A stretch of DNA of 64,000 nucleotides from Consotaella salsifontis (GTDB lineage Bacteria > Pseudomonadota > Alphaproteobacteria > Rhizobiales > Rhizobiaceae): contig NZ_FUXL01000020.1 in assembly GCF_900167365.1 (NCBI RefSeq), positions 1 to 64,000 on the forward strand, written 5' to 3'. Shown here one piece after another: positions 16,528 through 26,056 of this stretch (position 1 is its first letter; each line of letters starts with the position of its first letter). The notes beneath the pieces were generated by a model. The model searched no databases. It was not told the DNA's origin and saw nothing but the letters and a program-made list of their open reading frames with translations. Position numbers and translations under genes: made by a program.

Positions 16528-17409
16528 ATGTTCAAGGGATCAATTACGGCGCTGGTGACGCCCTTCGCCGAAGACGGGTCTCTCGCCGAGGCGACGTTCC
16601 GCGCCTTCGTCGAATGGCAGATCGCGGAGGGCTCCAACGGGCTTGTGCCGATGGGCACGACGGGGGAATCTCCTACCCTTACCCACGACGAGCACAAGGC
16701 CGTGGTGGCGCTTTGCATCGAGACGGCCAAGGGGCGCGTTCCGGTGATCGCGGGCGCGGGCTCCAACAACACGGCCGAGGCCATCGATCTCGCTCGCTTC
16801 GCCGAACAGGCGGGCGCGGATGCGGTGCTGGTCGTCACGCCCTATTACAACAAGCCGAACCAGCGGGGCCTTTACGCTCATTACGCGGCGATCGCCAAGG
16901 CCGTCAGCCTGCCGATCTTCATCTATAACATTCCGGGGCGCTCGATCATCGACATGACGCCCGAGACGATGGGTCAGCTCGCTTCGGACTTTCCCAATAT
17001 CGTCGGGGTGAAGGACGCAACGGCCAAGCTGGACCGCGTGTCGGAGCAGCGCGCGGCCTGCGGGCCCGATTTCATCCAGCTTTCCGGTGAGGATGCAACC
17101 GCTCTCGGCTTCAACGCCCATGGCGGCGTGGGCTGCATTTCAGTGACGGCCAATGTCGCGCCCCGGCTTTGCGCCGAATTTCAGGCGGCTTGCGCCCGGG
17201 GCGACTATGCGGCGGCGCTGGATTACCAGGATCGTCTGATGCCGCTTCACAAGGCGATGTTCATCGAGCCGAATCCGGCGGGCGCCAAATATGCGCTGTC
17301 TCGCCTCGGATGGGCTGAGAACCATCTGCGCTCACCTCTCGTTCCTGTCGCGGAGACGACAGAGAAGACGATTGACGCCGCCTTGCGGCATGCCGGGCTC
17401 ATCAACTGA
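16528..17409 (+). CDS. dapA: 4-hydroxy-tetrahydrodipicolinate synthase
   Basis: The 293-residue TIM-barrel aldolase condenses pyruvate with aspartate semialdehyde in lysine and meso-diaminopimelate synthesis. Visible motifs are GTTGES (43-48), the catalytic Tyr133 in IYNIPGR, and the Schiff-base Lys162 in [13 protein letters not shown]. Residue numbering and length match E. coli DapA closely. The start is ATG 16528 ([13 protein letters not shown]), the conserved family start. The gene is followed 105 bp later by smpB, a common alphaproteobacterial order, so the two may share a transcript. Confidence 0.96.
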   Translation: MFKGSITALVTPFAEDGSLAEATFRAFVEWQIAEGSNGLVPMGTTGESPTLTHDEHKAVVALCIETAKGRVPVIAGAGSNNTAEAIDLARFAEQAGADAVLVVTPYYNKPNQRGLYAHYAAIAKAVSLPIFIYNIPGRSIIDMTPETMGQLASDFPNIVGVKDATAKLDRVSEQRAACGPDFIQLSGEDATALGFNAHGGVGCISVTANVAPRLCAEFQAACARGDYAAALDYQDRLMPLHKAMFIEPNPAGAKYALSRLGWAENHLRSPLVPVAETTEKTIDAALRHAGLIN

Positions 17410-17514
17410 AATCCCGTGCACGGATTTTCAGGTGCCGGCGCAGTCCCTATCTCTTCTCTGTCTTTCCGGCAGACCGGAAGACGCCGGCATCCCTCATTTG
17501 CAATGCGAAACTAA

Positions 17515-17988
17515 ATGGCCAAGACCAAGACCAGCCGATCGAACGTTGCCGCGGAGAACCGCAAGGCGCGTTATAACTATGAGATCATCGATACGCTCGA
17601 AGCGGGACTTGCCCTGACCGGAACAGAGGTGAAGTCGCTGCGCCAGGGCAAGGCGACGATCGCCGAATCCTACGCGACGGAGGAGGGGGGCGAGCTTTGG
17701 CTGATCAACTCCTTCATCCCCGAATATCTCGAGGGAAACCGCTTCAATCATGAGCCGAAGCGGCGGCGCAAGCTGTTGGTACACCGCACCCAGCTCAACC
17801 GGCTGGCGGGCGCCGTGCAGCGGGATGGCATGACGCTGGTGCCGCTGCGCATCTACTTCAACGATCGCGGGCGGGCCAAACTCGCCCTGGCACTGGCCAA
17901 GGGCAAGAACGCGCCGGACAAGCGCCAGACCATCAAGGAGCGCGACTGGAACCGCCAGAAGCAGCGCGTCCTGCGGGAGCACGGCTGA
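17515..17988 (+). CDS. smpB: SsrA-binding protein SmpB
   Basis: The 157-residue protein binds tmRNA and brings it to stalled ribosomes for trans-translation. It shows the conserved [20 protein letters not shown] start, [12 protein letters not shown], and a basic C-terminal tail ([17 protein letters not shown]) that enters the decoding centre and mRNA channel. Length matches the family. It follows dapA by 105 bp. The tmRNA gene itself is not in the window. Confidence 0.97.
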   Translation: MAKTKTSRSNVAAENRKARYNYEIIDTLEAGLALTGTEVKSLRQGKATIAESYATEEGGELWLINSFIPEYLEGNRFNHEPKRRRKLLVHRTQLNRLAGAVQRDGMTLVPLRIYFNDRGRAKLALALAKGKNAPDKRQTIKERDWNRQKQRVLREHG

Positions 17989-18125
17989 ACGACGACGCTC
18001 CTGGCGCCTGCTGATAAGGGCGCTCTGCACAGTCCTCCATCTGCTGTCTTTCGCGGGGAGCGGGTTGCGTTCCTGGGCATTCCGCACGACCATGCCTGAG
18101 AGGCAAATCAGCCGGGGAGGACACC

Positions 18126-18695
18126 ATGAGCGACTTCACCAAGCTTCCCGACAATCTGGAGGCGCCGCGCGACGACGGTGGCGCCAGCCATCTTCTGGGA
18201 ATGCTCCTGCCGCGGACCGAGCTGCCGGCGACCGACGGAACCATGGTCGACCTTAGCCAGTGCAAGGGCATCACGGTGCTCTATGCCTATCCGCTGACCG
18301 GGCGGCCCGGCTGTGCCCTGCCAGGGGGCTGGAACGATATCCCCGGCGCGCGCGGCTGTACGCCGCAGGCGTGCTCCTTCCGCAACCTCTCCCAGGAACT
18401 CAAGTCCTTGGGGATGGATCACCTGTTCGGCGTCTCGACGCAGACGACGGCCTATCAGAAGGAGGCGGCGGAACGCTTGCAGCTGCCGTTTCCGCTGCTG
18501 TCGGATTCTCGCGGCGAGCTGCAGGCTCTCCTCGACCTGCCGACCTTCACCGCCGACGACGAGGTTCTGCTGAAGCGTCTGACGGTGATTGCCGTGGAGG
18601 GCCGGATCGAGAAGGTGTTCTATCCCGTGTTTCCGCCGGACAGGAACGCGGAGGACGTGGCGCGCTGGCTCCGTCTTCGTCCTGATCTGCACTGA
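18126..18695 (+). CDS. PrxQ/BCP-like peroxiredoxin
   Basis: The 189-residue redoxin-fold protein reduces peroxides using cysteine chemistry. The active-site segment GARGCTPQACSFR has Cys78 and Cys83 spaced as the peroxidatic and resolving cysteines of PrxQ/BCP (GCT-x-x-AC-x-FR). An additional Cys63 lies in GRPGCALPGGWNDIPG, where the family usually has the sequence leading to the active-site loop; this insertion of roughly a dozen residues is characteristic of a subgroup with an extended loop. The ATG at 18126 follows GGGGAGGACACC. It is probably a single-gene unit. Confidence 0.85.
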   Translation: MSDFTKLPDNLEAPRDDGGASHLLGMLLPRTELPATDGTMVDLSQCKGITVLYAYPLTGRPGCALPGGWNDIPGARGCTPQACSFRNLSQELKSLGMDHLFGVSTQTTAYQKEAAERLQLPFPLLSDSRGELQALLDLPTFTADDEVLLKRLTVIAVEGRIEKVFYPVFPPDRNAEDVARWLRLRPDLH

Positions 18696-18970
18696 CAGCT
18701 TCCTCAACGGGAGCGGTTCGCTGGCGGCTGTTCCGTTGCGGTGCCTGTTCGGGGGAGCAGGTTTGAACGCGTCGCGAGGGCTGATTGCCCAGACTCTCTC
18801 GTATACCGGGTGGTCGCAAGCGTCCAAATTGATTGGAGCCGATGACCGCGCTTGTGGCCAAGTAGTTTCTTGTTCAGTTTCTGTTAATTTCCGAACATGG
18901 TAAAAGATAGCGCAAATTGATTTGCCCATGATTTGCTTGGGGCTCTTGGGTCCATGAAGTGAGGCGCGGG

Positions 18971-20923
18971 ATGAATTTATTAGAAGTTCCTGCGGCGGGT
19001 GACGTCTTGCCAATAAATAGCGTTCGCATCGACACTTCTGGACCGGAGGAAATCAATGTATTTTCTCCGAATTCGTATGTGGGTTCGCCGCCTATTCCGG
19101 ATTTGGCGTTTTGGACCTGGCATGTTGCCGAGGATCGGCTTTCCTGGTCTGGGCAAACGCATCTCTTCTTTTCAGGCATTGCTGTTCCACAACGCCTTGA
19201 TGCGTTGCTTGCGCTGATCCATCCCGCCGACCGCCCGTGGGTCAGGGCACGGTTGGGTGCCGCATTGCGGCTGGGACACTCGTTCAAGGCGGGGTGTCGG
19301 GGTCAGATAGCGGGGCTCGCATCGCGGCCAATCATGCTTCGCGCAGCGATCCAAAGGGACGAGCGGGGAGGCGCGGTGCGTCTGGACGGCGCCCTGATCG
19401 CGCTCGACGCGGACGCGCGCGCCAGTCTCTCGCGCAGAGACTTATCTTCTGAGGCTGTCGCGATAGGGGAGCGGTTGTCAGAGCGATCCGAAGGCGCGGC
19501 TGCCAATGGCGCTCGCGCCAGCGACGAAAGCTGCCATAAGGCAATTGGTGACGCGGCGCTACGCGAAAGCGAGAGCCGCTTTCGGCATCTGGCTGACGCC
19601 ATGCCCCAGCTGGTGTGGACCGCCTTGGGCGACGGAACGGTCGACTACTACAATTGCCGTTTCCAGGAATATTCAGGGATAGACCAGCTACCGGATGGCA
19701 GCTTCATCTGGGCACCGGTCGTTCATCCGGATGATCTGGAGAAGACAGTGGCTGCATGGTCCACGGCTGTTACGACGGGTGAGGAGTATTTCTGCGAGCA
19801 TCGGGTGCAGCGCGGGGACGGGAGCTGGCGATGGCATGTCAGCCGGGCGGTCCCGCAAAAAGGCGAGGATGGTGCGGTCGTCCGCTGGTTCGGCACGGCG
19901 ACCGACATCCACCCGGTCAAGATGGCCGAGGACGAGCTCAGGCAGGAGCAGGAACAACTGCGTATCGCGCTCGATGTGGCCAAGCTGGGCAACTGGTCAT
20001 GGGACCAGCGTTCGCGATTGCTGCAGCTTTCTCCGAGAAGTCGCGAGATCTTCGGCCTGTCGCCGAGCTGCGTCGCGAGTTGGGCGACGCAGCGGAGTCT
20101 GATTCTGCCGGAAGATCTGGCGACGGTGTCTCAGGCGATTGCGGATCCCTCCGCCGAGGGGCGCGAACTCAGATTCGAGTGCCGCATTAGACGGCCCAGC
20201 GGTTCGCAGGCTCGGATATCGGTCCGCGGTCTGCTTCAGCGGGACCAATCGGACCAGCTGGTCGAGGGCTCGGGAATTGTGCGAGACATCACGGAAGACG
20301 CACAGGTCGAGGCGCAGCGATCCCTGCTGCTCCATGAGCTCAACCACCGCGTCAAGAACACCCTCGCCGTGGTGCAAGGGATCTCCTCTCAAACCTTCCG
20401 CGGGAATGTCGACACGGAAACCGCCCGCCGGGAGTTCGAGCGCCGCATCGCGGCGCTGTCTCGCGCTCACGATCTCCTCACTGCATCGAACTGGAACGCA
20501 ACCAACTTATCGGAGATCATCGCCGATCAGATCGGCGTCTATCACACCAGCGATCGGCTCGACATAGACGGCCGCGATATGAAGATCAGGCCGAAGATCG
20601 CCGTCAGCCTTGCGCTTGCGCTCCACGAGCTCTTCACCAACGCCACCAAGTACGGCGCGCTCTCCAACGAAACGGGTCGGGTTTCCGTGCGCTGGAGCGT
20701 GGATCAGGAGAAGAGGACGTTCGTTCTCATCTGGCAGGAGAGCAGAGGGCCGGTGGTCGCTCCTCCGTCGAAGCGGGGCTTCGGCTCTCGGTTGATCGAG
20801 CGCGCGCTGGCGGGAGAACTGGGTGGGCGCGCCGAGATGGAGTTTCGGGAAGACGGGCTGCGATGCACCATTGCCGCGCCGGCCAGCGCACTGGCGCCAC
20901 CGCCCCTGGAGGGCGAAGGCTGA
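18971..20923 (+). CDS. PAS-domain HWE-family sensor histidine kinase (orphan)
   Basis: The 650-residue cytoplasmic kinase has no membrane segment. A divergent PAS-like region lies at about 45-150, a clear PAS/PAC at 200-315 (FRHLADAMPQLVWTALGDG; GTATDIHPVKMAEDE), a third PAS at 330-442, then the HWE kinase domain at about 450-645. The phosphoacceptor box is LLHELNHRVKNTLAVVQG (His455/His459 region), the N-box has the family His552 in LHELFTNATKYGAL, and the G1 region has W588-Q-E590, the letters that name HWE kinases. Relatives sense light or general stress. The ATG 18971 has GAGG six bases upstream. No response regulator is adjacent. Confidence 0.9.
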   Translation: MNLLEVPAAGDVLPINSVRIDTSGPEEINVFSPNSYVGSPPIPDLAFWTWHVAEDRLSWSGQTHLFFSGIAVPQRLDALLALIHPADRPWVRARLGAALRLGHSFKAGCRGQIAGLASRPIMLRAAIQRDERGGAVRLDGALIALDADARASLSRRDLSSEAVAIGERLSERSEGAAANGARASDESCHKAIGDAALRESESRFRHLADAMPQLVWTALGDGTVDYYNCRFQEYSGIDQLPDGSFIWAPVVHPDDLEKTVAAWSTAVTTGEEYFCEHRVQRGDGSWRWHVSRAVPQKGEDGAVVRWFGTATDIHPVKMAEDELRQEQEQLRIALDVAKLGNWSWDQRSRLLQLSPRSREIFGLSPSCVASWATQRSLILPEDLATVSQAIADPSAEGRELRFECRIRRPSGSQARISVRGLLQRDQSDQLVEGSGIVRDITEDAQVEAQRSLLLHELNHRVKNTLAVVQGISSQTFRGNVDTETARREFERRIAALSRAHDLLTASNWNATNLSEIIADQIGVYHTSDRLDIDGRDMKIRPKIAVSLALALHELFTNATKYGALSNETGRVSVRWSVDQEKRTFVLIWQESRGPVVAPPSKRGFGSRLIERALAGELGGRAEMEFREDGLRCTIAAPASALAPPPLEGEG

Positions 20924-20925
20924 GT

Positions 20926-21615
20926 TTATTTGCCCAGGAACGCCGCCGCCGCCGCAAAGACGGAGGTGAACATCTCCTCGGTCAGGCGTCCGGTGTTCGT
21001 GTTGTAGCGTGAGCAGTGATAGCTGGAGAAAAGCCGAAGGCCGCCGATCTCGTGCTCGCCCCCGTGGGAGAACGGCGCGGCGGACGGCTTGGCGCCAAGC
21101 GCGCGCACGGCCGATTCATGGGCGATGCGCCCCAGCGTGACGATCGCTGAAAGGTTGCCGAAGGTCGCGAGATTAGGCACGAGAAACTGCCGGCAGGTGT
21201 TGATCTCGGCTCCTGTCGGCTTGTTCTCTGGCGGAACGCACCGCACCGAATTGACGATCGCCAGATCGTACAGTTCGAGCCCGTCATCGACACGAGCATC
21301 GAAGCGATCGTTGGCAAAACCGAAGCGGGCCAGCGTGCGATAGAGAAGATCACCGGCGTAATCGCCGGTAAACGGCCGGCCCGTGCGATTGGCGCCGCGC
21401 AATCCCGGCGCCAATCCAACGATGGCGATGCGCACGGCGTCGGGGCCGTCGACCGGAAGGAAGGCGGGCACCGGCGAGTTGAACCAATCCGGCTCGCGCG
21501 TCCGCCATTCCTGGCGGAAGGCCGCGAGCCTTGGACAGAGCGGGCAATCGGGCGGCGGCTCCGTCGGCGCGGCCGCCTGATCTGCTGAAATCTGGCGAAA
21601 AGCGTCGACCGTCAC
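20926..21615 (-). CDS. Family 5 uracil-DNA glycosylase (UdgB type)
   Basis: The 229-residue enzyme removes uracil and related deaminated bases from DNA. The first motif GLAPGLRGANRTGRPFTGDYAGD is characteristic of family 5, which uses Ala/Gly rather than a catalytic Asp in this loop. Cysteines near the N-terminus (CPLCPRL) and further ones (VRCVPPENKPTGAE, NTCRQFL) fit an iron-sulfur cluster. The C-terminal motif is SYHCSRYNTNTGRL. It begins with GTG at 21615, overlapping the stop of the NYN gene (GTGA), which suggests translational coupling. Confidence 0.92.
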   Translation of the reverse strand: MTVDAFRQISADQAAAPTEPPPDCPLCPRLAAFRQEWRTREPDWFNSPVPAFLPVDGPDAVRIAIVGLAPGLRGANRTGRPFTGDYAGDLLYRTLARFGFANDRFDARVDDGLELYDLAIVNSVRCVPPENKPTGAEINTCRQFLVPNLATFGNLSAIVTLGRIAHESAVRALGAKPSAAPFSHGGEHEIGGLRLFSSYHCSRYNTNTGRLTEEMFTSVFAAAAAFLGK

Positions 21616-22202
21616 AGATCCTCGTCCGCATCCGCATCGGCTTCTGCCCGCCGGGCAAGGCGCGCCTCGCGCTCCGCCGGGTCGCGCCCGATTTCGCTCT
21701 TTAGTGCCTGGAGATCGATGAAATGATCGGCCTGGCGCCGCAACTCGTCGGAAATCATCGGTGGCTGAGTGGCGAGGGTGGACACCACCGAAACCTTGCG
21801 GCCCTTGCGCTGGAGTGCTTCGACCAGAGGCCGAAAATCGCCGTCGCCGGAGAACAGCACAAAATGATCGACGGTCTCGGCGAGCTCCATCGCATCGATG
21901 CAGAGCTCTATGTCCATATTGCCCTTCACCTTTCGGCGCCCGGCCTGATCGGTGAATTCCTTGGCGGGCTTGGTGACGAGGTGATAGCCGTTATAGTCGA
22001 GCCAATCGATCAGCGGTCGGATCGAGGAATATTCCTGATCTTCGATAAGAGCCGTATAGTAATAGGCCCGCAGAAGGTAGCCGCGTCGCTGAAAGGCGGT
22101 CAGCATCTTCTTGTAATCGATGTCGAACCCGAGACTTCTTGAAGCCGCGTATAAATTAGCCCCGTCAATGAAAAGTGCGATTTTCTCGCGCGCATCGAAC
22201 AT
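21612..22202 (-). CDS. NYN-domain (DUF88/LabA-like) putative ribonuclease
   Basis: The 196-residue protein has a PIN-like NYN fold. Acidic residues that would bind metal are seen in ALFIDGANLY (Asp13), GNMDIELCIDAME and LFSGDGDFRPLV. The C-terminal stretch is acidic and charged (ARRAEADADADEDL). NYN proteins are predicted RNases; bacterial members act on tRNA or other RNAs but the target of this clade is unknown. The start is ATG 22202; the frame extends 116 codons upstream without similarity. It is divergent from rpoZ and coupled to the glycosylase gene. Confidence 0.88.
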   Translation of the reverse strand: MFDAREKIALFIDGANLYAASRSLGFDIDYKKMLTAFQRRGYLLRAYYYTALIEDQEYSSIRPLIDWLDYNGYHLVTKPAKEFTDQAGRRKVKGNMDIELCIDAMELAETVDHFVLFSGDGDFRPLVEALQRKGRKVSVVSTLATQPPMISDELRRQADHFIDLQALKSEIGRDPAEREARLARRAEADADADEDL

Positions 22203-22464
22203 GTTTGTCTTTCTTATTCTATCCGGTCGGATGAGCGTTGGGCAGGCCGCTGGCGGGCTGTCGTGTGGACGGGCCCGCATCCTGCCGACATGAGCATAAT
22301 CATAAGCCGCCTTCGTGCCAACATGATGGTGCGTACTGCCGCTATAGCGAAGAAATTCCGGGCATCCGCGAGTTCGTTGGCGATGGGCGGTCTTGTGCGG
22401 GGCGCGCGGAACGGTTACATGAGCGGCTTCAAGCTTTTTGCAAGTCGCATTCGAGGAGACAGGC

Positions 22465-22878
22465 ATGGCCCGCGTCACCGTAGAAGATTGTGTCGACAAG
22501 GTCGAAAATCGGTTCGAGCTCGTGCTTTTGGCGAGCCACCGCTCGCGCATGATCTCTCAGGGGCAACCGATTACCATCGATCGCGACAACGATAAGAATC
22601 CCGTGGTCGCCCTTCGCGAGATCGCCGATGAGACGGTCTCGACCGAGGACCTGAAGGAAGAGCTGATCCACTCGTTGCAGAAGCATGTCGAGGTGGATGA
22701 GCCGGAGCCGCAAGCACCTGCGCAGCCGACGGCCGGTGTGCCTCAGATCACCGCTGAGAGCACCCAGGCGGCGGCCGACGAGCCCGACGAAAACCTCGCT
22801 TTCGACCGCATGTCGGAGGAGGAGCTGCTAGCCGGTATCGAAAGCCTCGTTCCGCCTGAAAAGAACGACGAGTATTGA
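22465..22878 (+). CDS. rpoZ: DNA-directed RNA polymerase omega subunit
   Basis: The 137-residue protein is the small omega subunit that helps beta-prime folding and assembly. The conserved start [26 protein letters not shown] and the segment [12 protein letters not shown] are plain. A C-terminal extension of about 60 residues, rich in Pro, Ala, Glu and Asp, is typical of alphaproteobacteria. The ATG at 22465 has GAGGAGAC upstream. It precedes rsh, the gene order seen also in enterobacteria (rpoZ-spoT). Omega forms part of a ppGpp-binding site in some proteobacteria. Confidence 0.97.
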   Translation: MARVTVEDCVDKVENRFELVLLASHRSRMISQGQPITIDRDNDKNPVVALREIADETVSTEDLKEELIHSLQKHVEVDEPEPQAPAQPTAGVPQITAESTQAAADEPDENLAFDRMSEEELLAGIESLVPPEKNDEY

Positions 22879-22930
22879 TGACAGGGGCCGCCGAGACTTT
22901 CGGATCGACGGCGACGCAGCTTATATATTG

Positions 22931-22964
22931 AGGGATGGTTCGGCTCGGCCGGGCCGTCCCTTTT
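22931..22964 (+). terminator. Terminator-like hairpin in the rpoZ-rsh spacer
   Basis: Bases 22931-22943 pair with 22949-22961 (13 pairs including three G-U) around a five-base loop and are followed by TTT-GCTTT. It starts 53 bases after the rpoZ stop and ends 26 bases before the rsh start. It may terminate rpoZ transcripts or attenuate read-through into rsh. A TATATATT stretch lies directly upstream. Confidence 0.5.
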
Positions 22965-22989
22965 GCTTTGATGGGTCGTTTCTCCAGCG

Positions 22990-25206
22990 ATGATGCGCCA
23001 ATACGAACTCGTCGAGAAAGTGGCCGCCTATAAGCCCGACCTCGACGAGGGTCTCCTCAACCGGGCTTATGTCTACGCCATGCAGAAGCATGGCTCGCAA
23101 AAGCGCGCGAGCGGCGATCCCTATTTCTCCCATCCGCTCGAAGTGGCGGCGATCCTCACCGACATGCACCTGGACGAGGCGACCATTGCCGTCGCGCTCC
23201 TGCATGACACGATCGAGGATACCGACGCGACACGCAAGGAGATCGACCAGCTCTTCGGCGCCAGGATCGGCCAGCTTGTCGAGGGCCTGACCAAGCTGAA
23301 GCGGCTCGACCTCGTCTCGAAGAAGGCCGAGCAGGCGGAGAATCTGCGCCGGCTGCTGCTCGCTATCGCCGACGACATCCGGGTGCTCCTGGTCAAGCTC
23401 GCCGACCGGCTGCACAACATGCGCACGCTCCACTACATGAAGCCGGAGAAGCGCCTCAGGATCGCCCAGGAGACGATGGATATCTATGCGCCCCTGGCCG
23501 GGCGCATGGGCATGCAGGACATGCGCGAGGAGCTCGAGAACCTCGCGTTCCGACACGTTAATCCCGAGGCCTATCAGACTATCACGGCGCGTCTCGAGGA
23601 ACTGCGCGAGCGCCATGCCGCCACGATCGCCAAGATCGAGGAGGACCTCACCCAGAAGCTCAAGGAAAACGGCATCGAGGCAGAGGTCTCCGGGCGCCAG
23701 AAGAAGCCCTATTCGGTGTTCTCGAAGATGCAGCGCAAGGCGATGTCGCTGGAGCAGCTGTCCGATATCTTCGGCTTTCGGGTGCTCGTCGCCACCGAGG
23801 ACGAGTGCTACCGAACGCTCGGCATCGTCCATCGCAGTTGGCCCAACGTGCCGGGACGCTTCAAGGACTACATCTCGACCCCGAAGCAGAACGACTATCG
23901 CTCGATCCATACGACGATCGTCGGGCCGTCCCGCCAGCGTGTCGAGCTGCAGATCCGCACCCACGAGATGCACGAGATCGCCGAATACGGCATCGCCGCC
24001 CATTCGATCTATAAGGACACGGTGAACGGGCAGCTGCGCGGCCCACACTCCAACGAGTCCAACGCCTATGCCTGGCTGCGCAAGACGATCGATCTCCTGA
24101 CGGAAGGCGACAATCCTGAGGAGTTTCTCGAGCACACCAAGCTGGAGCTGTTCCAGGACCAGGTCTTCTGCTTCACGCCGAAGGGCCGGCTTATCGCGCT
24201 TCCGCGCGGTGCGACGCCCATCGACTTCGCCTACGCGGTTCATACCGACATCGGCGACACCTGCGTCGGCTGCAAGATCGACGGGCGGATCATGCCGCTC
24301 ATGACCGAGCTCGCCAACGGCGACGAGGTGGAAATCATCTGCTCCAAGGCTGCGACCCCGCCGCAGGCCTGGGAAAATGTGGCTGTGACCGGCAAGGCAC
24401 GCGCGGCGATCCGCCGCGCCACGCGCAATTCCATTCGTCGGCAGTATTCGGGCCTGGGCCAGCAGATCCTGGAGCGCGCGTTCGCGCGGTCCGGCAAGGG
24501 GTTTTCGCGGGAAGGGCTGAAGCCGTTCGTTTCCAAGCTGGGCTATCGCGAGATCGAGGACGCGCTGGCCGCGGTCGGGCGCGGCGATCTGGTGTCCGCC
24601 GATGTCTTCAAGGCGGTGTACCCCGATTTCCAGGACAACCGGGCGACCAAATCGCCGGCTCGGCCCGAGGAGGACGGGTGGTTCAACCTGCGCACGGCAG
24701 CCGGGATGATCTTTAAGCTGCCCGGGCGCAATCGACATCCCGATCTTCACGACAAGCATGCCATTCCCATTCGAGGCGCGGGCGACGATCTGCCGGTGCG
24801 CTTTGGTCCCGACGGGGCGGTGCCGGGCGATCGGATCGTCGGCATCATCGAGCCGGGGCGGGGCATCACCATCTATCCCATCCAGTCGCCGGCGCTGGTC
24901 GCCTTCGACGACGAACCGGACCGGTGGGTGGACGTGCGTTGGGACATCGACGAAAGCACCACCACGCGCTTTCCGGCGAGGGTCAGGGTATCGGCCATCA
25001 ACGAGCCGGGTGTCCTGGCCGGCGTGGCGGAAACGATCGCCGCCAACGACGCCAATATCCACGGCCTTTCCATGGTGACGACAGCGCCCGACGTCTCGTC
25101 GATGATGATCGATCTCGAGGTCTGGGACCTTCAGCACCTCAACCGCACGGTCAATCAACTTCGCTCCAAACCGTTTGTGACCGAGGCAATTCGCGTAAAT
25201 GGTTGA
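22990..25206 (+). CDS. rsh: Bifunctional (p)ppGpp synthetase/hydrolase
   Basis: The 738-residue enzyme makes and degrades the alarmone (p)ppGpp. The hydrolase HD domain has HDTIED (72-77) and the preceding HPLEVAAIL; the synthetase domain has GRFKDYISTPKQNDYRSIHT, where R-F-K-D is the RXKD form associated with bifunctional enzymes rather than the EXDD form of RelA. A TGS domain (QVFCFTPKGRLIALPRGATPIDFAYAVHT) and a C-terminal ACT domain (RVSAINEPGVLAGVAETIAANDANI) follow. Alphaproteobacteria usually have this as their sole long RSH. ATG 22990 or the adjacent ATG 22993 may be used. Confidence 0.96.
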   Translation: MMRQYELVEKVAAYKPDLDEGLLNRAYVYAMQKHGSQKRASGDPYFSHPLEVAAILTDMHLDEATIAVALLHDTIEDTDATRKEIDQLFGARIGQLVEGLTKLKRLDLVSKKAEQAENLRRLLLAIADDIRVLLVKLADRLHNMRTLHYMKPEKRLRIAQETMDIYAPLAGRMGMQDMREELENLAFRHVNPEAYQTITARLEELRERHAATIAKIEEDLTQKLKENGIEAEVSGRQKKPYSVFSKMQRKAMSLEQLSDIFGFRVLVATEDECYRTLGIVHRSWPNVPGRFKDYISTPKQNDYRSIHTTIVGPSRQRVELQIRTHEMHEIAEYGIAAHSIYKDTVNGQLRGPHSNESNAYAWLRKTIDLLTEGDNPEEFLEHTKLELFQDQVFCFTPKGRLIALPRGATPIDFAYAVHTDIGDTCVGCKIDGRIMPLMTELANGDEVEIICSKAATPPQAWENVAVTGKARAAIRRATRNSIRRQYSGLGQQILERAFARSGKGFSREGLKPFVSKLGYREIEDALAAVGRGDLVSADVFKAVYPDFQDNRATKSPARPEEDGWFNLRTAAGMIFKLPGRNRHPDLHDKHAIPIRGAGDDLPVRFGPDGAVPGDRIVGIIEPGRGITIYPIQSPALVAFDDEPDRWVDVRWDIDESTTTRFPARVRVSAINEPGVLAGVAETIAANDANIHGLSMVTTAPDVSSMMIDLEVWDLQHLNRTVNQLRSKPFVTEAIRVNG

Positions 25207-25468
25207 TGCTGCCGCAATTGGTGGCTACAGCGCTCCTACGAACGACAGATGCTGGTCTTCCTAACGTCGACGCGCGGGAACCGACTGGATCGTGAAGATC
25301 TGGGTCGGGTGCCACGAGACGTTTACCCAGGTATGGCAGGGTCGTCGTGATATCGGCCAACCAGGAGCTTCAACCTCCAGGGCCAGTATCGTCTTGTGGC
25401 GAACGAGCTGCTGATATTCCCTTCGGGGCGTCCGCTCGTCGTGTGTCGTAATTGGGGGCGCAGACTCG

Positions 25469-26056
25469 ATGCTGTTTCGGCGAAGGCAGCCGGAAGATTT
25501 CTGGTCACGGGTCAAGGTCATGATGTGGCCGCGGCGATCCTGGCAGCGCTCGTTCAGCTATTTCAAGAAGCGCGTCCTGAGGCTGAACGCGACGCCGCAT
25601 GCGATCGCGGCAGGGTTCGCCGCAGGCGTGTTTGCCTCTTTCACGCCATTTATCGGCTTCCACTTCGTTATGTCGTTCGTGATCGCCTACCTTCTGGCGG
25701 GCAATCTCGCCGCCGCGGCTCTCGGCACCGTCATTGGAAACCCCGTGACGTTTCCTGCGATCTGGGCCTCCACCTATGAGATCGGGCGCCTCGTTCTTGC
25801 GCCCGACATTCTTTCCAGGGCGCCGGAGAACTTCGGCCATCTTCTTCGGCATCTCGACTTCTTCGCTCTTTGGCAGCCGCTCTTGAAACCGATGCTGATC
25901 GGCGCTTTCATTGAAGGCGGAGTGGTTGCGCTCATCGCTTATGGCATCGTCTATTGGGCGGTGAGGCGCTTTCGCCGCCATCGCGCGCGCCGCATCCTGG
26001 CGCGACGAGGCGGCGTGGCGAATATCGCGGCTCTCGACCCGGATCCCGCACCATGA
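25469..26056 (+). CDS. DUF2062 membrane protein
   Basis: The 195-residue protein has three or four hydrophobic segments after a basic N-terminus and the DUF2062 signature [25 protein letters not shown] and [10 protein letters not shown]. The function of the family is unknown. Its ATGA overlap with acpS shows coupling to phospholipid/fatty-acid carrier-protein activation and to the lepB-rnc-era-recO string. The preceding 262 bp (25207-25468) after rsh hold no gene I can support. The start could also be the later Met in VKVMMWPRR. Confidence 0.82.
   Translation: MLFRRRQPEDFWSRVKVMMWPRRSWQRSFSYFKKRVLRLNATPHAIAAGFAAGVFASFTPFIGFHFVMSFVIAYLLAGNLAAAALGTVIGNPVTFPAIWASTYEIGRLVLAPDILSRAPENFGHLLRHLDFFALWQPLLKPMLIGAFIEGGVVALIAYGIVYWAVRRFRRHRARRILARRGGVANIAALDPDPAP

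Noticed and set aside
17409-17428. AAATCC/GGATTT hairpin after dapA as a terminator
   Set aside because: Six weak base pairs with the T-run inside the stem; too weak to call.
22921-25158. 745-codon open frame on the minus strand
   Set aside because: It lies opposite the rsh gene throughout; composition is that of an antisense shadow.
25207-25468. Possible small gene between rsh and the DUF2062 gene
   Set aside because: Open frames on both strands exist but are short, lack ribosome sites and run into the neighbouring gene in antisense.
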